A stretch of 64,000 nucleotides of DNA, taken from assembly GCF_003233845.1 (NCBI RefSeq), contig NZ_QKRB01000060.1, positions 1 through 64,000 on the forward strand. The letters run 5' to 3'. How positions within the stretch are numbered: position 1 is the first letter of the stretch; each line of letters starts with the position of its first letter. Below the pieces are notes generated by a model that saw nothing but the letters and a program-made list of their open reading frames with translations, was not told where the DNA came from and searched no databases. This document shows, piece by piece, positions 34,664-42,995 of the stretch. The DNA is from Paenibacillus sambharensis (GTDB lineage: Bacteria; Bacillota; Bacilli; Paenibacillales; Paenibacillaceae). Made by a program: the position numbers and the translations under genes.

Positions 34664-35167
34664 TTGAGTCTTAATTGGCAGGTGGTTTCACTGAAGAAAA
34701 GATACATATCCAAGCTGTCTGTTCAAGAATGTGAAACGGCTTTTAGAGAATGTGTGGACTTAACGCTTTTTGATGACTGGAGTGAGCACCACTCGGGCTG
34801 GATTAAGCGAGGATGGTTCAGTATAAGTTACAAGAGCGGGAAAATTCGCATGTACAATCCCGTATTCAACAAGGTCATTGGGAGAATTAAGACAAGGAAA
34901 GGCGTCACGATGGTTAGCTTTAGGACGTACAGGGGGCTTACCGATATTTTGTCACTGGTTATATTATTTGCGGGGTCTTTCGCCCTTATATTGGCAACCA
35001 GCAGTCAGGTTCTGGACATCGGGACAATTGCGCTGTTGTCCTTGTTTTGCTGCAGTTTAGCGGCTGTAATCACGTATACGTTCACCTCGTTATCCTCTGA
35101 AGGGCGGGAAGGCGAAGAATATCTAATTAATCTCTTGGAGCGTGTTCTGGAGCTGACGGATCGATGA
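34664..35167 (+). CDS. Small two-helix membrane protein, function unknown
   Basis: A 167-residue product counted from a TTG at 34664. A GTG at 34682 is an alternative start. The N-terminal 85 residues are hydrophilic (LSVQECETAFRECVDLTLFDDW). Two membrane helices follow, about 94-112 (DILSLVILFAGSFALILA) and 118-138, then a short acidic tail. No family is recognised. Membrane immunity proteins exist in such clusters, so it could protect against a membrane-active toxin. That is inference from context only. Confidence 0.5.
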   Translation: MSLNWQVVSLKKRYISKLSVQECETAFRECVDLTLFDDWSEHHSGWIKRGWFSISYKSGKIRMYNPVFNKVIGRIKTRKGVTMVSFRTYRGLTDILSLVILFAGSFALILATSSQVLDIGTIALLSLFCCSLAAVITYTFTSLSSEGREGEEYLINLLERVLELTDR

Positions 35168-35273
35168 AGAGGACGTAGAGGGGCATCACTACCATTCCGA
35201 GTACGACGAGCAAGAAATCAATATTCTAAGCAAATACAATTGGCGCAAGTCACCTCTGCAGGAAGAGGATTAA
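35163..35273 (+). pseudogene. Short C-terminal gene remnant
   Basis: An open frame without a start reads DEEDVEGHHYHSEYDEQEIN and ends SPLQEED before a TAA at 35271. It begins inside the end of the preceding gene in another frame. It looks like the tail of a lost gene, of unknown type. Confidence 0.35.
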
Positions 35274-35313
35274 AGCCGGGTAAGCCCTGAGCAGCTTAAA
35301 GGACGTGTGAAAC

Positions 35314-35775
35314 GTGAAAATCATTAGAGATAAGAACCGCAGCTTTGATCTGGAGCTGTTTTTGCAGCAGCCGCTGTTTGCCCATCTGTCAACGTTGTCC
35401 GATGAAGGGCCTCGCGATTCGCCTGTCTGGTTGGATTGGGATGGGACTCACATCTGGATAATCGGCAATGCTAACGACAGTTTTCCGAGGAGGATTCGAG
35501 AGCATCCATCATGTGCGATAGGCATCATTGATTATGATCAGAGGAGCGGTAAGGTGCTTCATGCTGGGTTTCGAGGACAGGCGGTAGTGAAAGAGTTCGA
35601 TCTTGCTATAGCAAGAAGGCTGTTGGCCAAGTATCTGGGAAGCGACGAATCGAGCTGGGACGTCAGATTTCAAAATCTCGACAGCAGCAATGTGCTCATA
35701 TGTTTTACACCTGAAACGGTTGTGGTGCGGGATCAATCCTATGTGCCTAGCAGTGCTGACGCAAACAGTATTTAA
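35314..35775 (+). CDS. Pyridoxamine 5'-phosphate oxidase-like flavin protein
   Basis: A 153-residue split-barrel FMN-binding-type protein. The opening LELFLQQPLFAHLSTLSDEGPRDSPVWLDWDG, with IWIIGNANDSFPRRIREHP after it, is the usual pattern of PPOX-class proteins that bind FMN, F420 or haem. The C-terminal CFTPETVVVRDQSY closes the barrel. The substrate cannot be told. It lies between the two toxin modules but looks like a metabolic host gene caught between the repeats. It ends before a terminator at 35780. Confidence 0.8.
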   Translation: MKIIRDKNRSFDLELFLQQPLFAHLSTLSDEGPRDSPVWLDWDGTHIWIIGNANDSFPRRIREHPSCAIGIIDYDQRSGKVLHAGFRGQAVVKEFDLAIARRLLAKYLGSDESSWDVRFQNLDSSNVLICFTPETVVVRDQSYVPSSADANSI

Positions 35776-35779
35776 CCGA

Positions 35780-35822
35780 AGCAGTATGCAGACCAGGGGT
35801 TCTGGGTGCTGCTGCTTTTTTC
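35780..35822 (+). terminator. Terminator after the PPOX-like gene
   Basis: AGCAG..GCAG..CAG pairs with CTG..GCTGCTGCT around GGGTT, with bulges, followed by TTTTTTC. Confidence 0.55.
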
Positions 35823-35828
35823 TTGTCT

Positions 35829-37372
35829 CTGCTCTTTCTTTAGCAAGATTTTAACAGGGATATACAGGAATTTATGGGGATTAAGCGAACTTTAATATGC
35901 TTATGAAACCGGCTTGGTACGGCAGAGGATAAGGAAGTGGAACGGGTGTCGCGGTTGGAAATAGATTTCGACGGGGTAGCCCAAAGTATAAACACGTTAC
36001 ACAGCGGAGCTGTGAACAAACTGTCGTCGGTGACGGGCAATGTGCGCAGCATTGGAAACGGCGTGGACGGTCAAATCAAGGCCAGACGCGGGATCGGCGG
36101 CAGGCTGAGTCAGGCGGCAGCCGATGCGCAGAGCATCCATCAGAAGCTGATGAGCGTCGAGACCTTCATGAGGCAGTCCAGCGACCGCTACCAGACCATG
36201 GAGAGGCAGATTCAGCAGCGAATAGCGGTTCTCGGAACGATCGGCGTGATGTCCGCGAATTTCGATGCTTTTAACCTGATCAGTATATCTGACCTGGAGC
36301 TCAAGATTGCGGGGATTGAAAAGAGGCTCACTGCCTTCATCCCGGCTTTGTTTGACCTGATTAAGGATGCAGGCGATGGCAAGCCGCTCGATATCCAGCA
36401 ACTGATTGCGATGGCTGGGAATTTTGTGACGGCAATCGGGGAACTGACAATCCGGCAGATACAGCTGCTGGTGAAGACGGTCATGACACCGCTGCCCATT
36501 GACGAGGACATGCTCGAAGCTTTAAATAGAGATCAGTATCTCTATCTGGTACGTCTCTCGATGAAGGAAGGCTCGGAGGGAGACTGGGCAAGGCAGCAGC
36601 TCATCGAAGCGCGGGCGCTTCTGGATCGTCTGCGGATTGCTTATATCGGCATTGGCGAGAAGGCAGCAGCCATGGATATGATGGGCCTGTACGCATCGCT
36701 CAGCAATACAGCCGACCTGCTGCAGCAGCTGAACAGCATGGGATTGCTGCCGGAGAAGGAAGTGTTCACGCCAGAGGAGCTGGCGGCCAAGTACGATTAT
36801 GATGACAAGCGTAAAGGTATGGTGGTCATTAACGGGTATGGTGAGGTCATTTCTGTTAACCAAGAAAACCTGGACGAGCTGCTAAGAAGATATAAGGCTG
36901 AACGATGGGGCAATCTCAATGCGGCTAAAGTGTATGACCCGCGTTTCAATAGGAATATTAAAGAATTTTTGGACTATACGATCTCGCTGGGGTACGATCC
37001 GCGGACCTTCGAGTACGTAGGGGCGGATATTAAGGACGACCCATTCGCTGAAGCGTTTGTCGCCAGCCAGCAGGGGGTGAGTGACAAGCATAGTGAAGAG
37101 GCCAAAAAGCTTCAGGATGAAGCGATTGGATATATTTCAACAGGGCTTGATTTTATCCCGGGTGTAGGCAACTTTAAGTCATTAGTTGAGCTAGCAGTAG
37201 GGAAGACGATGGCTGGTGAGGAGTTATCCGGCGGGGATAAGGTAATGGCATGGCTAGGAATAGGCTTGCCATGGCTCCGCAGGACCGAAGATGTAGTTAG
37301 CGGCATTGCCAAGCATGGCGACGAAGCGCTCGATGCGATCACAGGTGCTGGGAAGCATGGGGATGATGTTGC
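35829..37372 (+). repeat. 1.5-kb direct repeat, copy 2 (toxin scaffold)
   Basis: Matches 31625-33165 at most positions over upstream region and coding scaffold. It has a small in-frame difference (DAGDGKP against DRDKP) near codon 145. Divergence begins at GATGATGTTGCT, the toxin-tip junction. Confidence 0.93.
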
Positions 37373-37814
37373 TGATGGAGCGGGTAAAGCTGCAAGGATT
37401 AAGAGTGCAAAAGAGGTTGAAATAGTTAATCAAAGAGGAGAATCTCTTGGTGAGTTTGATGAAATTGACTTGAACAAAGGGATCTTCTATGAAGATAAGT
37501 CTGCTCAAGGTCTTAATAAGGTTAATCCTAAAACAGGATTACCTGCACAAACACCGCAAGAATTTGCAAACAAACAGATACTTACAAAAACGCGCAATCG
37601 GATTTCTGCACTAGAGAACGCTACATCGACAAGAACAACTGTGAATGGGTCGCAGGAGATACCGACACTTGAAGAAATAAAGGGTATTAAAGAGTTTGTA
37701 TTTAGACTAGACGGTGATACACCCGAATTGCGACAAGCTGTTTACAACAGCGTTAATAAACTCAAAGAAGAATTTCCAGACTATAAATTTAGTGCGACTT
37801 TTGGAGGTGAATAG
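35937..37814 (+). CDS. Polymorphic toxin with a PD-(D/E)XK-like C-terminal domain
   Basis: A 625-residue paralogue of the toxin at 31.7 kb. Residues 1-480 are nearly the same, including SRLEIDFDGVAQ and ARRGIGGRLSQAAADA. The last 140 residues differ and read EFDEIDLNKGIFYEDKSAQG, KQILTKTRNRI and a final FSATFGGE. The spacing of acidic residues and lysine in EFDEID...FYEDKSA suits a restriction-endonuclease-fold toxin tip (D-x(n)-ExK type), which is my inference. GTG start with the same upstream sequence as copy 1. The next gene, four bases away, is the likely immunity. Confidence 0.8.
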   Translation: MERVSRLEIDFDGVAQSINTLHSGAVNKLSSVTGNVRSIGNGVDGQIKARRGIGGRLSQAAADAQSIHQKLMSVETFMRQSSDRYQTMERQIQQRIAVLGTIGVMSANFDAFNLISISDLELKIAGIEKRLTAFIPALFDLIKDAGDGKPLDIQQLIAMAGNFVTAIGELTIRQIQLLVKTVMTPLPIDEDMLEALNRDQYLYLVRLSMKEGSEGDWARQQLIEARALLDRLRIAYIGIGEKAAAMDMMGLYASLSNTADLLQQLNSMGLLPEKEVFTPEELAAKYDYDDKRKGMVVINGYGEVISVNQENLDELLRRYKAERWGNLNAAKVYDPRFNRNIKEFLDYTISLGYDPRTFEYVGADIKDDPFAEAFVASQQGVSDKHSEEAKKLQDEAIGYISTGLDFIPGVGNFKSLVELAVGKTMAGEELSGGDKVMAWLGIGLPWLRRTEDVVSGIAKHGDEALDAITGAGKHGDDVADGAGKAARIKSAKEVEIVNQRGESLGEFDEIDLNKGIFYEDKSAQGLNKVNPKTGLPAQTPQEFANKQILTKTRNRISALENATSTRTTVNGSQEIPTLEEIKGIKEFVFRLDGDTPELRQAVYNSVNKLKEEFPDYKFSATFGGE

Positions 37815-37818
37815 GTAA

Positions 37819-38148
37819 ATGTCCATAAGTGTAGTAATACATGAACCACAAAATGATTTTGAAAAAAGTTTCTTTATTCCAGTTGCTACGGAATCGTTTT
37901 TTAAAGAGTGTTGGCAACCTGCGATTGAAGCACTAGGGCTGCAATGGACAGACCTCTTTTCATCAGGTGTCGATGTAGATGAGGAAGATGTGCCATCAAT
38001 AATTGAGGAACTCATTCAAATTAAAGACTGGGCAGCAAAAAACTTAACTGAGGAACAAAAAGATAAAATGTTTGAAAGGATAACAGGGCTTCAAAATAAA
38101 TTGCCACTTGCATTTCAGCGCAAAAATGCCGTTGTTTTTATAGGGTAG
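37819..38148 (+). CDS. Probable cognate immunity protein of the REase-like toxin
   Basis: A 109-residue protein encoded four bases after the toxin stop, with GGAGGTGAATAGG as ribosome site, so translation is coupled. It is acidic and helical (VDVDEEDVPSIIEELIQI, NLTEEQKDKMFERITGLQ) and ends PLAFQRKNAVVFIG. The family is not recognised. A similar PLAWQRK phrase appears in the 140-residue protein at 39.2 kb, so the two may be distant relatives. Position is the main support for immunity function. Confidence 0.65.
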   Translation: MSISVVIHEPQNDFEKSFFIPVATESFFKECWQPAIEALGLQWTDLFSSGVDVDEEDVPSIIEELIQIKDWAAKNLTEEQKDKMFERITGLQNKLPLAFQRKNAVVFIG

Positions 38149-38183
38149 AAAGGTTAATGTTCATATGTGTTTGAGGATGGCGA

Positions 38184-38552
38184 ATGAATATGAAAATAAA
38201 TGCTTTTATTGAAGAATACGATTTGCATGATAGCTTAATAAAAAAGAATCAGATTAACGGTGGGAAACTGGTTCTTGAAATCGCTCTGTGTAATTGGAGA
38301 CAAAATAATTACAGCCCTAACGAAAATGAGATGAAAGAAATCAAGGTGGTCTTCGGTAATGTTCAAAGTTATTACTTAGATTCAACAAATGATACAGTAG
38401 ATTCTGATTCTATTATGGAGATTAATTGTTCGGATGTAGATTCTTCTCCAACATTGAAGGACATTAAAATCGTCTTTGAAGGAGAAGAGGGCATTAAGAT
38501 AATGACATTTAGAAGTGACAGTGTAACCGTAGAGCACGACAGTTTATGTTAG
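38184..38552 (+). CDS. Small immunity-like protein with HDS motif
   Basis: A 122-residue soluble protein. The N-terminal EYDLHDSLIKKNQINGGKLVLEI, with a beta-rich remainder (IKVVFGNVQSYYL, IKIVFEGEEG), resembles small beta-sheet proteins with an early HDS motif found in immunity gene rows (Imm50-like). I would not fix the family. It lies 35 bases after the previous immunity gene and probably shares its transcript. An ATG at 38190 is an alternative start. Confidence 0.55.
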   Translation: MNMKINAFIEEYDLHDSLIKKNQINGGKLVLEIALCNWRQNNYSPNENEMKEIKVVFGNVQSYYLDSTNDTVDSDSIMEINCSDVDSSPTLKDIKIVFEGEEGIKIMTFRSDSVTVEHDSLC

Positions 38553-38677
38553 TGAAAACCCAGATCGAATTGGAAAGTCAAGGGTGGTTATATTTGGAGC
38601 TTAATGGAAGTATTTTGGGGCAGAAATATAGGAAGCGGCTTGCTTTATTGGCTCTAGACTGATATAAACCAAGGCAG

Positions 38678-38707
38678 AACCGGAGACCACACCTCTTCGG
38701 TTTTTTA
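38678..38707 (+). terminator. Terminator of the toxin-immunity transcript
   Basis: AACCGGAG pairs with CTCTTCGGTT (with a bulge) around ACCACAC, followed by a run of T ending TTTTTT. Confidence 0.55.
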
Positions 38708-38795
38708 CTGTCTGATATTGGTGGAACAAGCCAGAGGCTTCCGAATTCATAGCAAACTATGGAGGTAAAAAAGGAATCTTTATGCAGGTGGGGGA

Positions 38796-38951
38796 AATAT
38801 TAACGTAATAAGATCCGACGCGCAGTATACCATTTTGGAAGATATTTTTACGGATGAAGATAGAGAGGATATAGTGTGCAAGATTGATACTGTAGAATTT
38901 CTGAAAATACTCTTAGTCTGGGCAAAAGTGAATATTGATTATAAGGCCTAG
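38796..38951 (+). pseudogene. Decayed small gene (immunity-type debris)
   Basis: A start-less frame reads NVIRSDAQYTILEDIFTDED, then FLKILLVWAKVN, to a TAG at 38949. Just upstream another frame reads FIANYGGKKGIF up to a stop, suggesting a frameshift. The acidic helical style resembles the neighbouring immunity genes. Not identified. Confidence 0.4.
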
Positions 38952-39163
38952 AGGAGCATTATATCAAAAGATGCAGCAGCGTCAGCGATAGATTGGGTCG
39001 ATCAAATATGGAACAAGATCAGATAGCATGGAATATCGGAGGTCAGTGAGATGGACTGTGAACTGCTTCTAGTCTCAGATTATTTGAAATATCCCTATAT
39101 ATACAGGGAGTTATCTGCTTAGAAAGTTGTCTTGACCTTTTACTTACAAGGAGGGAGTCCGCA

Positions 39164-39586
39164 ATGGAAAGCATGCATAGAGAGCTAGACGACCTACTAT
39201 CGGGCGAAACATCAGTGGATTCGTGGTACGATTATGGCTGCATTATTGCAAGCGAGATTCTATCGGAGTTCAGCCTGGAGGATTGGGAGGAGCTGTCTAA
39301 GAGTGTGGCTAATATGCCACTGGCATGGCAGAGAAAGCTCGCCTATTGTATGGATAGCAGCTGTAATATGCATGAACTAAAGATACTGTTGGAGCTGCTG
39401 AATACTGAAGATGAAGAGCTCTTCGAAATTTGCATTGATACGTTGAGAAGTTTTACAAATCCGGAAAGTAAACAGCTGATAGCAGCCAATCCGTCCATAT
39501 TGGATCGAATAAGTAATTTGAAGTCGAAAGCAAGTCTGCCTGTCAAAATGATTCTGGAGGATTTCCTTAAAAAGATTTATTCATAG
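39164..39586 (+). CDS. Small helical protein, possible immunity
   Basis: A 140-residue soluble, fully helical, acidic protein with HEAT-like pairs (MHELKILLELLNTEDEELFEICIDTLRSF) and PLAWQRKLAYCMDS. No membrane segment or known motif. GGAGGGAG lies eight bases before the ATG. It sits in a row of immunity-type genes and shares the PLA(F/W)QRK phrase with the protein at 37.8 kb. Function unknown; an immunity role is inferred from context. Confidence 0.5.
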   Translation: MESMHRELDDLLSGETSVDSWYDYGCIIASEILSEFSLEDWEELSKSVANMPLAWQRKLAYCMDSSCNMHELKILLELLNTEDEELFEICIDTLRSFTNPESKQLIAANPSILDRISNLKSKASLPVKMILEDFLKKIYS

Positions 39587-39611
39587 GACTGCCAACCGGC
39601 TGTACAAAACC

Positions 39612-39668
39612 GAGTATGATAAGAGCATGATAAATGAAGAGATTAGGATTCGATTCCAAAAACCCCAG
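39612..39668 (+). pseudogene. Fragment matching the 3' part of the lipoprotein gene at 41.1 kb
   Basis: GAGTATGATAAGAGCATG and the following bases, to CCAAAAACCCCAG, match 41381-41437 with few differences (EYDKSMINEEIRIRFQKPQ against EYDKSMLNEGFTIRFQKPQ). No start or upstream part is present. It is a relic of a second lipoprotein copy. Confidence 0.75.
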
Positions 39669-39710
39669 TTAATAATCGTAGCTGATGGTTTTTTTGGAGG
39701 ATAGAGATGC

Positions 39711-40184
39711 ATGGATTTTGAATTGTTTTTAGGAATGAATATAAGTTGTGAATCATTAGCAGAAGCGCTAGAGAAAGTAATCGCCGGAGATCTGTATGAG
39801 AAGGTAAAGGTTGTCAATAATGCTGAAGAAATAGTTATTGGGACTGAATGTTTTTCAATGGCTATTGAAATCGAAGATATTTCGGACATAGCTTTCGTTA
39901 GAAGTCACTATGAATTAGATGTTAATGTCTGCATTAGAATTCAGTTATTCGGCAACAATCATTCTCAGGGATTAGAATCTTTATTTAGCATTATGGGTGC
40001 TATTATGAAGAAATTCGAGGGGAATTTGTTGCTTTTGGAAAATGGTTCGAAACAGCTGCTTAGAAAAGAGGATGGTCAGTTGATTGTCAATAATGACTTG
40101 GATCAATACCAGGTAAAGTATTTGACAGCAAGTTTACTAAGCCTACTTAACCATTCTTATAATTATAAGATACTGATAAATTAG
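39711..40184 (+). CDS. Small protein, possibly SitI3-like immunity
   Basis: A 157-residue soluble protein. Alternating strands and helices (VKVVNNAEEIVIGTECFSMA, VNVCIRIQLFGN) come before a C-terminal half (ESLFSIMGAIMKKFEGNLLLLENG). The overall pattern recalls SitI3-type immunity proteins, but the match is from memory and weak. The start has TTTGGAGG upstream. No adjacent toxin. It belongs to the immunity-type row. Confidence 0.45.
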   Translation: MDFELFLGMNISCESLAEALEKVIAGDLYEKVKVVNNAEEIVIGTECFSMAIEIEDISDIAFVRSHYELDVNVCIRIQLFGNNHSQGLESLFSIMGAIMKKFEGNLLLLENGSKQLLRKEDGQLIVNNDLDQYQVKYLTASLLSLLNHSYNYKILIN

Positions 40185-40319
40185 GTCCTTCAAACGATTT
40201 AGTGAGGCTGCCCAGTGAGCCGATTTCTTGGTTGCGGCTGATTCTGTGGTAAGATGGAAGAAAGTTTGTATAGTACGTCATATAACCATCCTAGTTTTTA
40301 GACAACAGGAGATGTGAAC

Positions 40320-41012
40320 ATGCTAGGTAAATTACTCGCTATATTTAAGGGGAAATCCACGACAGTATCTCAGGCACCTATTAAGAAGAACAGTACCAGT
40401 CCCAAGCATAAAAGGATTGAATCTACTCGCATTGGCGAGCTCGGAGAGCATAAAATTAATATCCAGCTGGATCAACTTCCCAAGGATTGTAAGTATTTAA
40501 GTGATCTGTTAATCCCGAATGCAAAGTCCCGAACAGGCTATGCACAGATCGATCATGTTGTTATCTCACCCTACGGCCTGTTTGTTATTGAGACAAAGAA
40601 CTATAATGGTGAAATTAAGGGTGGCCGCAGCGACAAGCAGTGGAGCGTGAGCAACCGCTTCAAGATGTATAATCCCCTTATGCAGAATTACGGTCACATT
40701 AAGGCGCTTGAGTCCCATCTCGGAAAAATTAATCAAATAAAATATATCTCTATCATATCCTTTACGATGCGATGCAGATTCAGTATTGATCCGGACCTGC
40801 GAAAAATCCATTCCGATGAACTGATTGTCTATGACGTAGAGCTATCAGAATTTATTGGCAGAAAGCTAAAGAGGCTGGAGGCCGAGCATTCATCTGAGCT
40901 TCTTACCGAAGAGGATATAAATCAAATTTACAATACACTAAACCGCCTTAATATCACCGATTCACAAACAAAAGCCGAGCATGTTGAGAAGATAAAGAGG
41001 AGTAAAGGCTAG
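40320..41012 (+). CDS. NERD-domain (nuclease-related) protein
   Basis: A 230-residue protein. After a basic N-terminal 40 residues comes a NERD domain: RIGELGEHKI, then YAQIDHVVISPYGLFVIETKNYNGEIKG, with the D-(x)n-E-T-K residues of a restriction-nuclease-like fold, and KQWSVSNRFKMYNPLMQN. NERD proteins are thought to act on nucleic acid, but most are uncharacterised. The ATG at 40320 is chosen over a GTG at 40314 because AGGAG then lies eight bases away. It stands alone, next to the toxin-immunity cluster. Confidence 0.82.
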   Translation: MLGKLLAIFKGKSTTVSQAPIKKNSTSPKHKRIESTRIGELGEHKINIQLDQLPKDCKYLSDLLIPNAKSRTGYAQIDHVVISPYGLFVIETKNYNGEIKGGRSDKQWSVSNRFKMYNPLMQNYGHIKALESHLGKINQIKYISIISFTMRCRFSIDPDLRKIHSDELIVYDVELSEFIGRKLKRLEAEHSSELLTEEDINQIYNTLNRLNITDSQTKAEHVEKIKRSKG

Positions 41013-41065
41013 GGCACATCATCCCAAACCCTACAGCACCCAAGAAGCTGCAGGGAGGTAGGCAG

Positions 41066-41506
41066 ATGAGGAGGAGTATGTTGAACAAAGTGATGACGTG
41101 GTGTCTTACTGCTCTGGCATTATTGCTGCTTGCTGCCTGTACCCAAAGCAGTAATCTTAACATTCCTGAGGCCAACTCTTTTTTTGAGAAAATATCCGAG
41201 AACTACGGCGACATTGCTAACGGACAAATCCAACAGTTTGATAACGTATATATTACGGTCCATTATACATTGTCGTCCGATGATTTTTCGGTACAGGAGA
41301 GAGAGGAAGTATTTGAACAAACCCGTAATTTCTTTGAAAGCGAAAATATTAAGGAACAGATTGTGAACAAAATTGGTTCTGAGTATGATAAGAGCATGCT
41401 AAATGAGGGGTTTACGATTCGGTTCCAAAAACCCCAGTCGAAGACATATTGGGTTTATTTCCAAGACTCTGGCGAATGGACCTTAACAGAGTACAAACCA
41501 GAATAA
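41066..41506 (+). CDS. Small secreted lipoprotein of unknown function
   Basis: A 146-residue product with a lipoprotein signal: basic start MRRSMLNKVMTW, hydrophobic core and lipobox LLAAC with C near residue 25. The mature part is acidic (DDFSVQEREEVFEQTRNFF) and ends in QKPQSKTYWVYF. It is probably anchored to the outer face of the membrane. GGGAGG precedes the start. A 3' fragment of a second copy lies at 39612, so the gene was once duplicated here. Function unknown. Confidence 0.7.
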   Translation: MRRSMLNKVMTWCLTALALLLLAACTQSSNLNIPEANSFFEKISENYGDIANGQIQQFDNVYITVHYTLSSDDFSVQEREEVFEQTRNFFESENIKEQIVNKIGSEYDKSMLNEGFTIRFQKPQSKTYWVYFQDSGEWTLTEYKPE

Positions 41507-41532
41507 ATGCCTCTACCGCAGCTTTTCTTCAC

Positions 41533-42087
41533 TTAATAAGACGAACTATAAACAACCTCATTTTCCTTATTGAAAACCTCGACCTTATAGCTGTCCTCCA
41601 TCAAATCATCATTAAAGTATACGTACCATAGAAATTTATTTTCAGATAAGTCAGGTAGTTGGCTGTCTAACGCTATTAATTTGGCTTCATGTTGCTCATC
41701 AACCAGAATCCGGTCCACATTATCCACGGATACTAGTCCAAAATAGAACTTATGCTTGCTCTGAAGCGGGCCGACTCCGGCTTTAGACAAGGTTTGCTTC
41801 ACATCCACCTCAAGTCCAGTCCCAGTAGCAGAATCCTTGAGCTTCCAGCCGAAGAAGTTTCTCGTCATAGAGTTGCCAACTATTTGGTCACTGTGGTTCA
41901 AGTAAAATAAATAAGCTTTCCGATCTTCTACGGTCCCTCCAATGAACTCTTGTATATCTGACACCCTGCTATAAACTAATGCGGTTGATGCGTCGTCAGA
42001 ATATTGCCTAAGTACATGATAATAGAGTGATGTTAATAACAGCAGAGATGACACGATGATTAAACCTGTATAATATTTACGGTTCAA
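41533..42087 (-). CDS. Membrane-anchored protein of unknown function
   Basis: A 184-residue protein with one N-terminal membrane helix (about 6-22, YTGLIIVSSLLLLTSLY) and an outside domain that looks beta-rich (FLWYVYFNDDLMEDSYKVEV). It is transcribed toward the lipoprotein gene, with 26 bases between the two stops. An AGGAGG-type site precedes the ATG on the minus strand. No family recognised. Confidence 0.55.
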   Translation of the reverse strand: MNRKYYTGLIIVSSLLLLTSLYYHVLRQYSDDASTALVYSRVSDIQEFIGGTVEDRKAYLFYLNHSDQIVGNSMTRNFFGWKLKDSATGTGLEVDVKQTLSKAGVGPLQSKHKFYFGLVSVDNVDRILVDEQHEAKLIALDSQLPDLSENKFLWYVYFNDDLMEDSYKVEVFNKENEVVYSSSY

Positions 42088-42193
42088 TGTGACCTCCTTA
42101 AACGTTCAGGATTTGAAAAAAATGTGGCGTTTTCCCGTTCGACATGGCCATTGTAGCAAAGTGTATGGGTAATGAGAAGTTAGCTAGCGCCGG

Positions 42194-42712
42194 TCAATTC
42201 ATAAACAAGGAGATATTCAAATGCTGGGGCGAGTGGCACCCCTTACGGCACTTCCTCATGCCCCCGGAGAAATGTTTAAGCGGACGCTTCGCCGCTTCCG
42301 ATAATCCGAATTCCTCCAGCAGCTCAGCTGCTTTGTGCTTTGCCTCCAAACGTCCGAGACCCAGCAGCCGGGAGTAAATAACGAGATTTTCCGCTGCGCT
42401 TAACGATTCATCCACCGATGCATACTGGCCTGTTACCCCGATCAGCTGCCGCACGGCATGGGCGTCCTTCACGACATCATAACCGAAGATACGTGCCGAG
42501 CCGGCATCCGGCCGCAGCTGTGTCGCGAGCATTCGGATCGTGGTCGTTTTGCCTGCTCCATTAGGACCCAGCACACCATAGATCATGCCCGCCCCGACCT
42601 TCAGAACAACACCTGCTACCGCATGATTATCACCAAACGATTTGCGCAGCCCCTGCGCTTCTACCGCCCATTCACTCGAGCGCGCCTGTGCCCTTCCTGC
42701 TACTGCGTTCAC
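42194..42712 (-). pseudogene. Truncated ABC transporter ATPase (DrrA-like)
   Basis: The first 155 residues are a good drug-exporter-type ATPase: LRKSFGDNHAVAGVVLKV, Walker A GPNGAGKTTT, Q-loop GQYASVDESLSA and signature FSGGMR. Directly after the signature the sequence turns into unrelated KCRKGCHSPQHL and stops. Walker B, the H-loop and the partner permease are missing. So the gene is broken by a deletion or junction near 42250 and cannot work. The GTG start with GAGGAGG is normal. Base composition is GC-rich, unlike the sequence to its left, which supports a recombination joint. Confidence 0.85.
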
Positions 42713-42995
42713 CCTGACTCCTCCTCATTCATTACGGATAGACGGTTCATCAGCGCCGATCCACTGCAGAAACTGCTTCACTGCAGCACTGCCTGCCATT
42801 GTCCCCATTTACAGATAGGCCTCGCCCATCAGCTCCCGGGCATTACGCGGTGATAGGCTGTTCCCCGACCTGGGCCCAGCAGCATTCCCCGACTGCGGGC
42901 AGGCGTCCTTTTCCTCCTGCAGACGGTTCAGCATCAGCCCCTTAACGTTTACCATTTAGTGGTACGAATTACATATCAGGAGAGGTGCGTTGAGG

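Larger units (their letters stand above)
38553..39163 (+). other. Gene-poor stretch with a terminator and immunity debris
   Basis: No intact gene is supported in these 611 bases. They hold a terminator-like hairpin at 38678-38707, a decayed coding piece at 38796-38951 and the GGAGGGAG ribosome site of the next gene at 39151. Confidence 0.6.
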
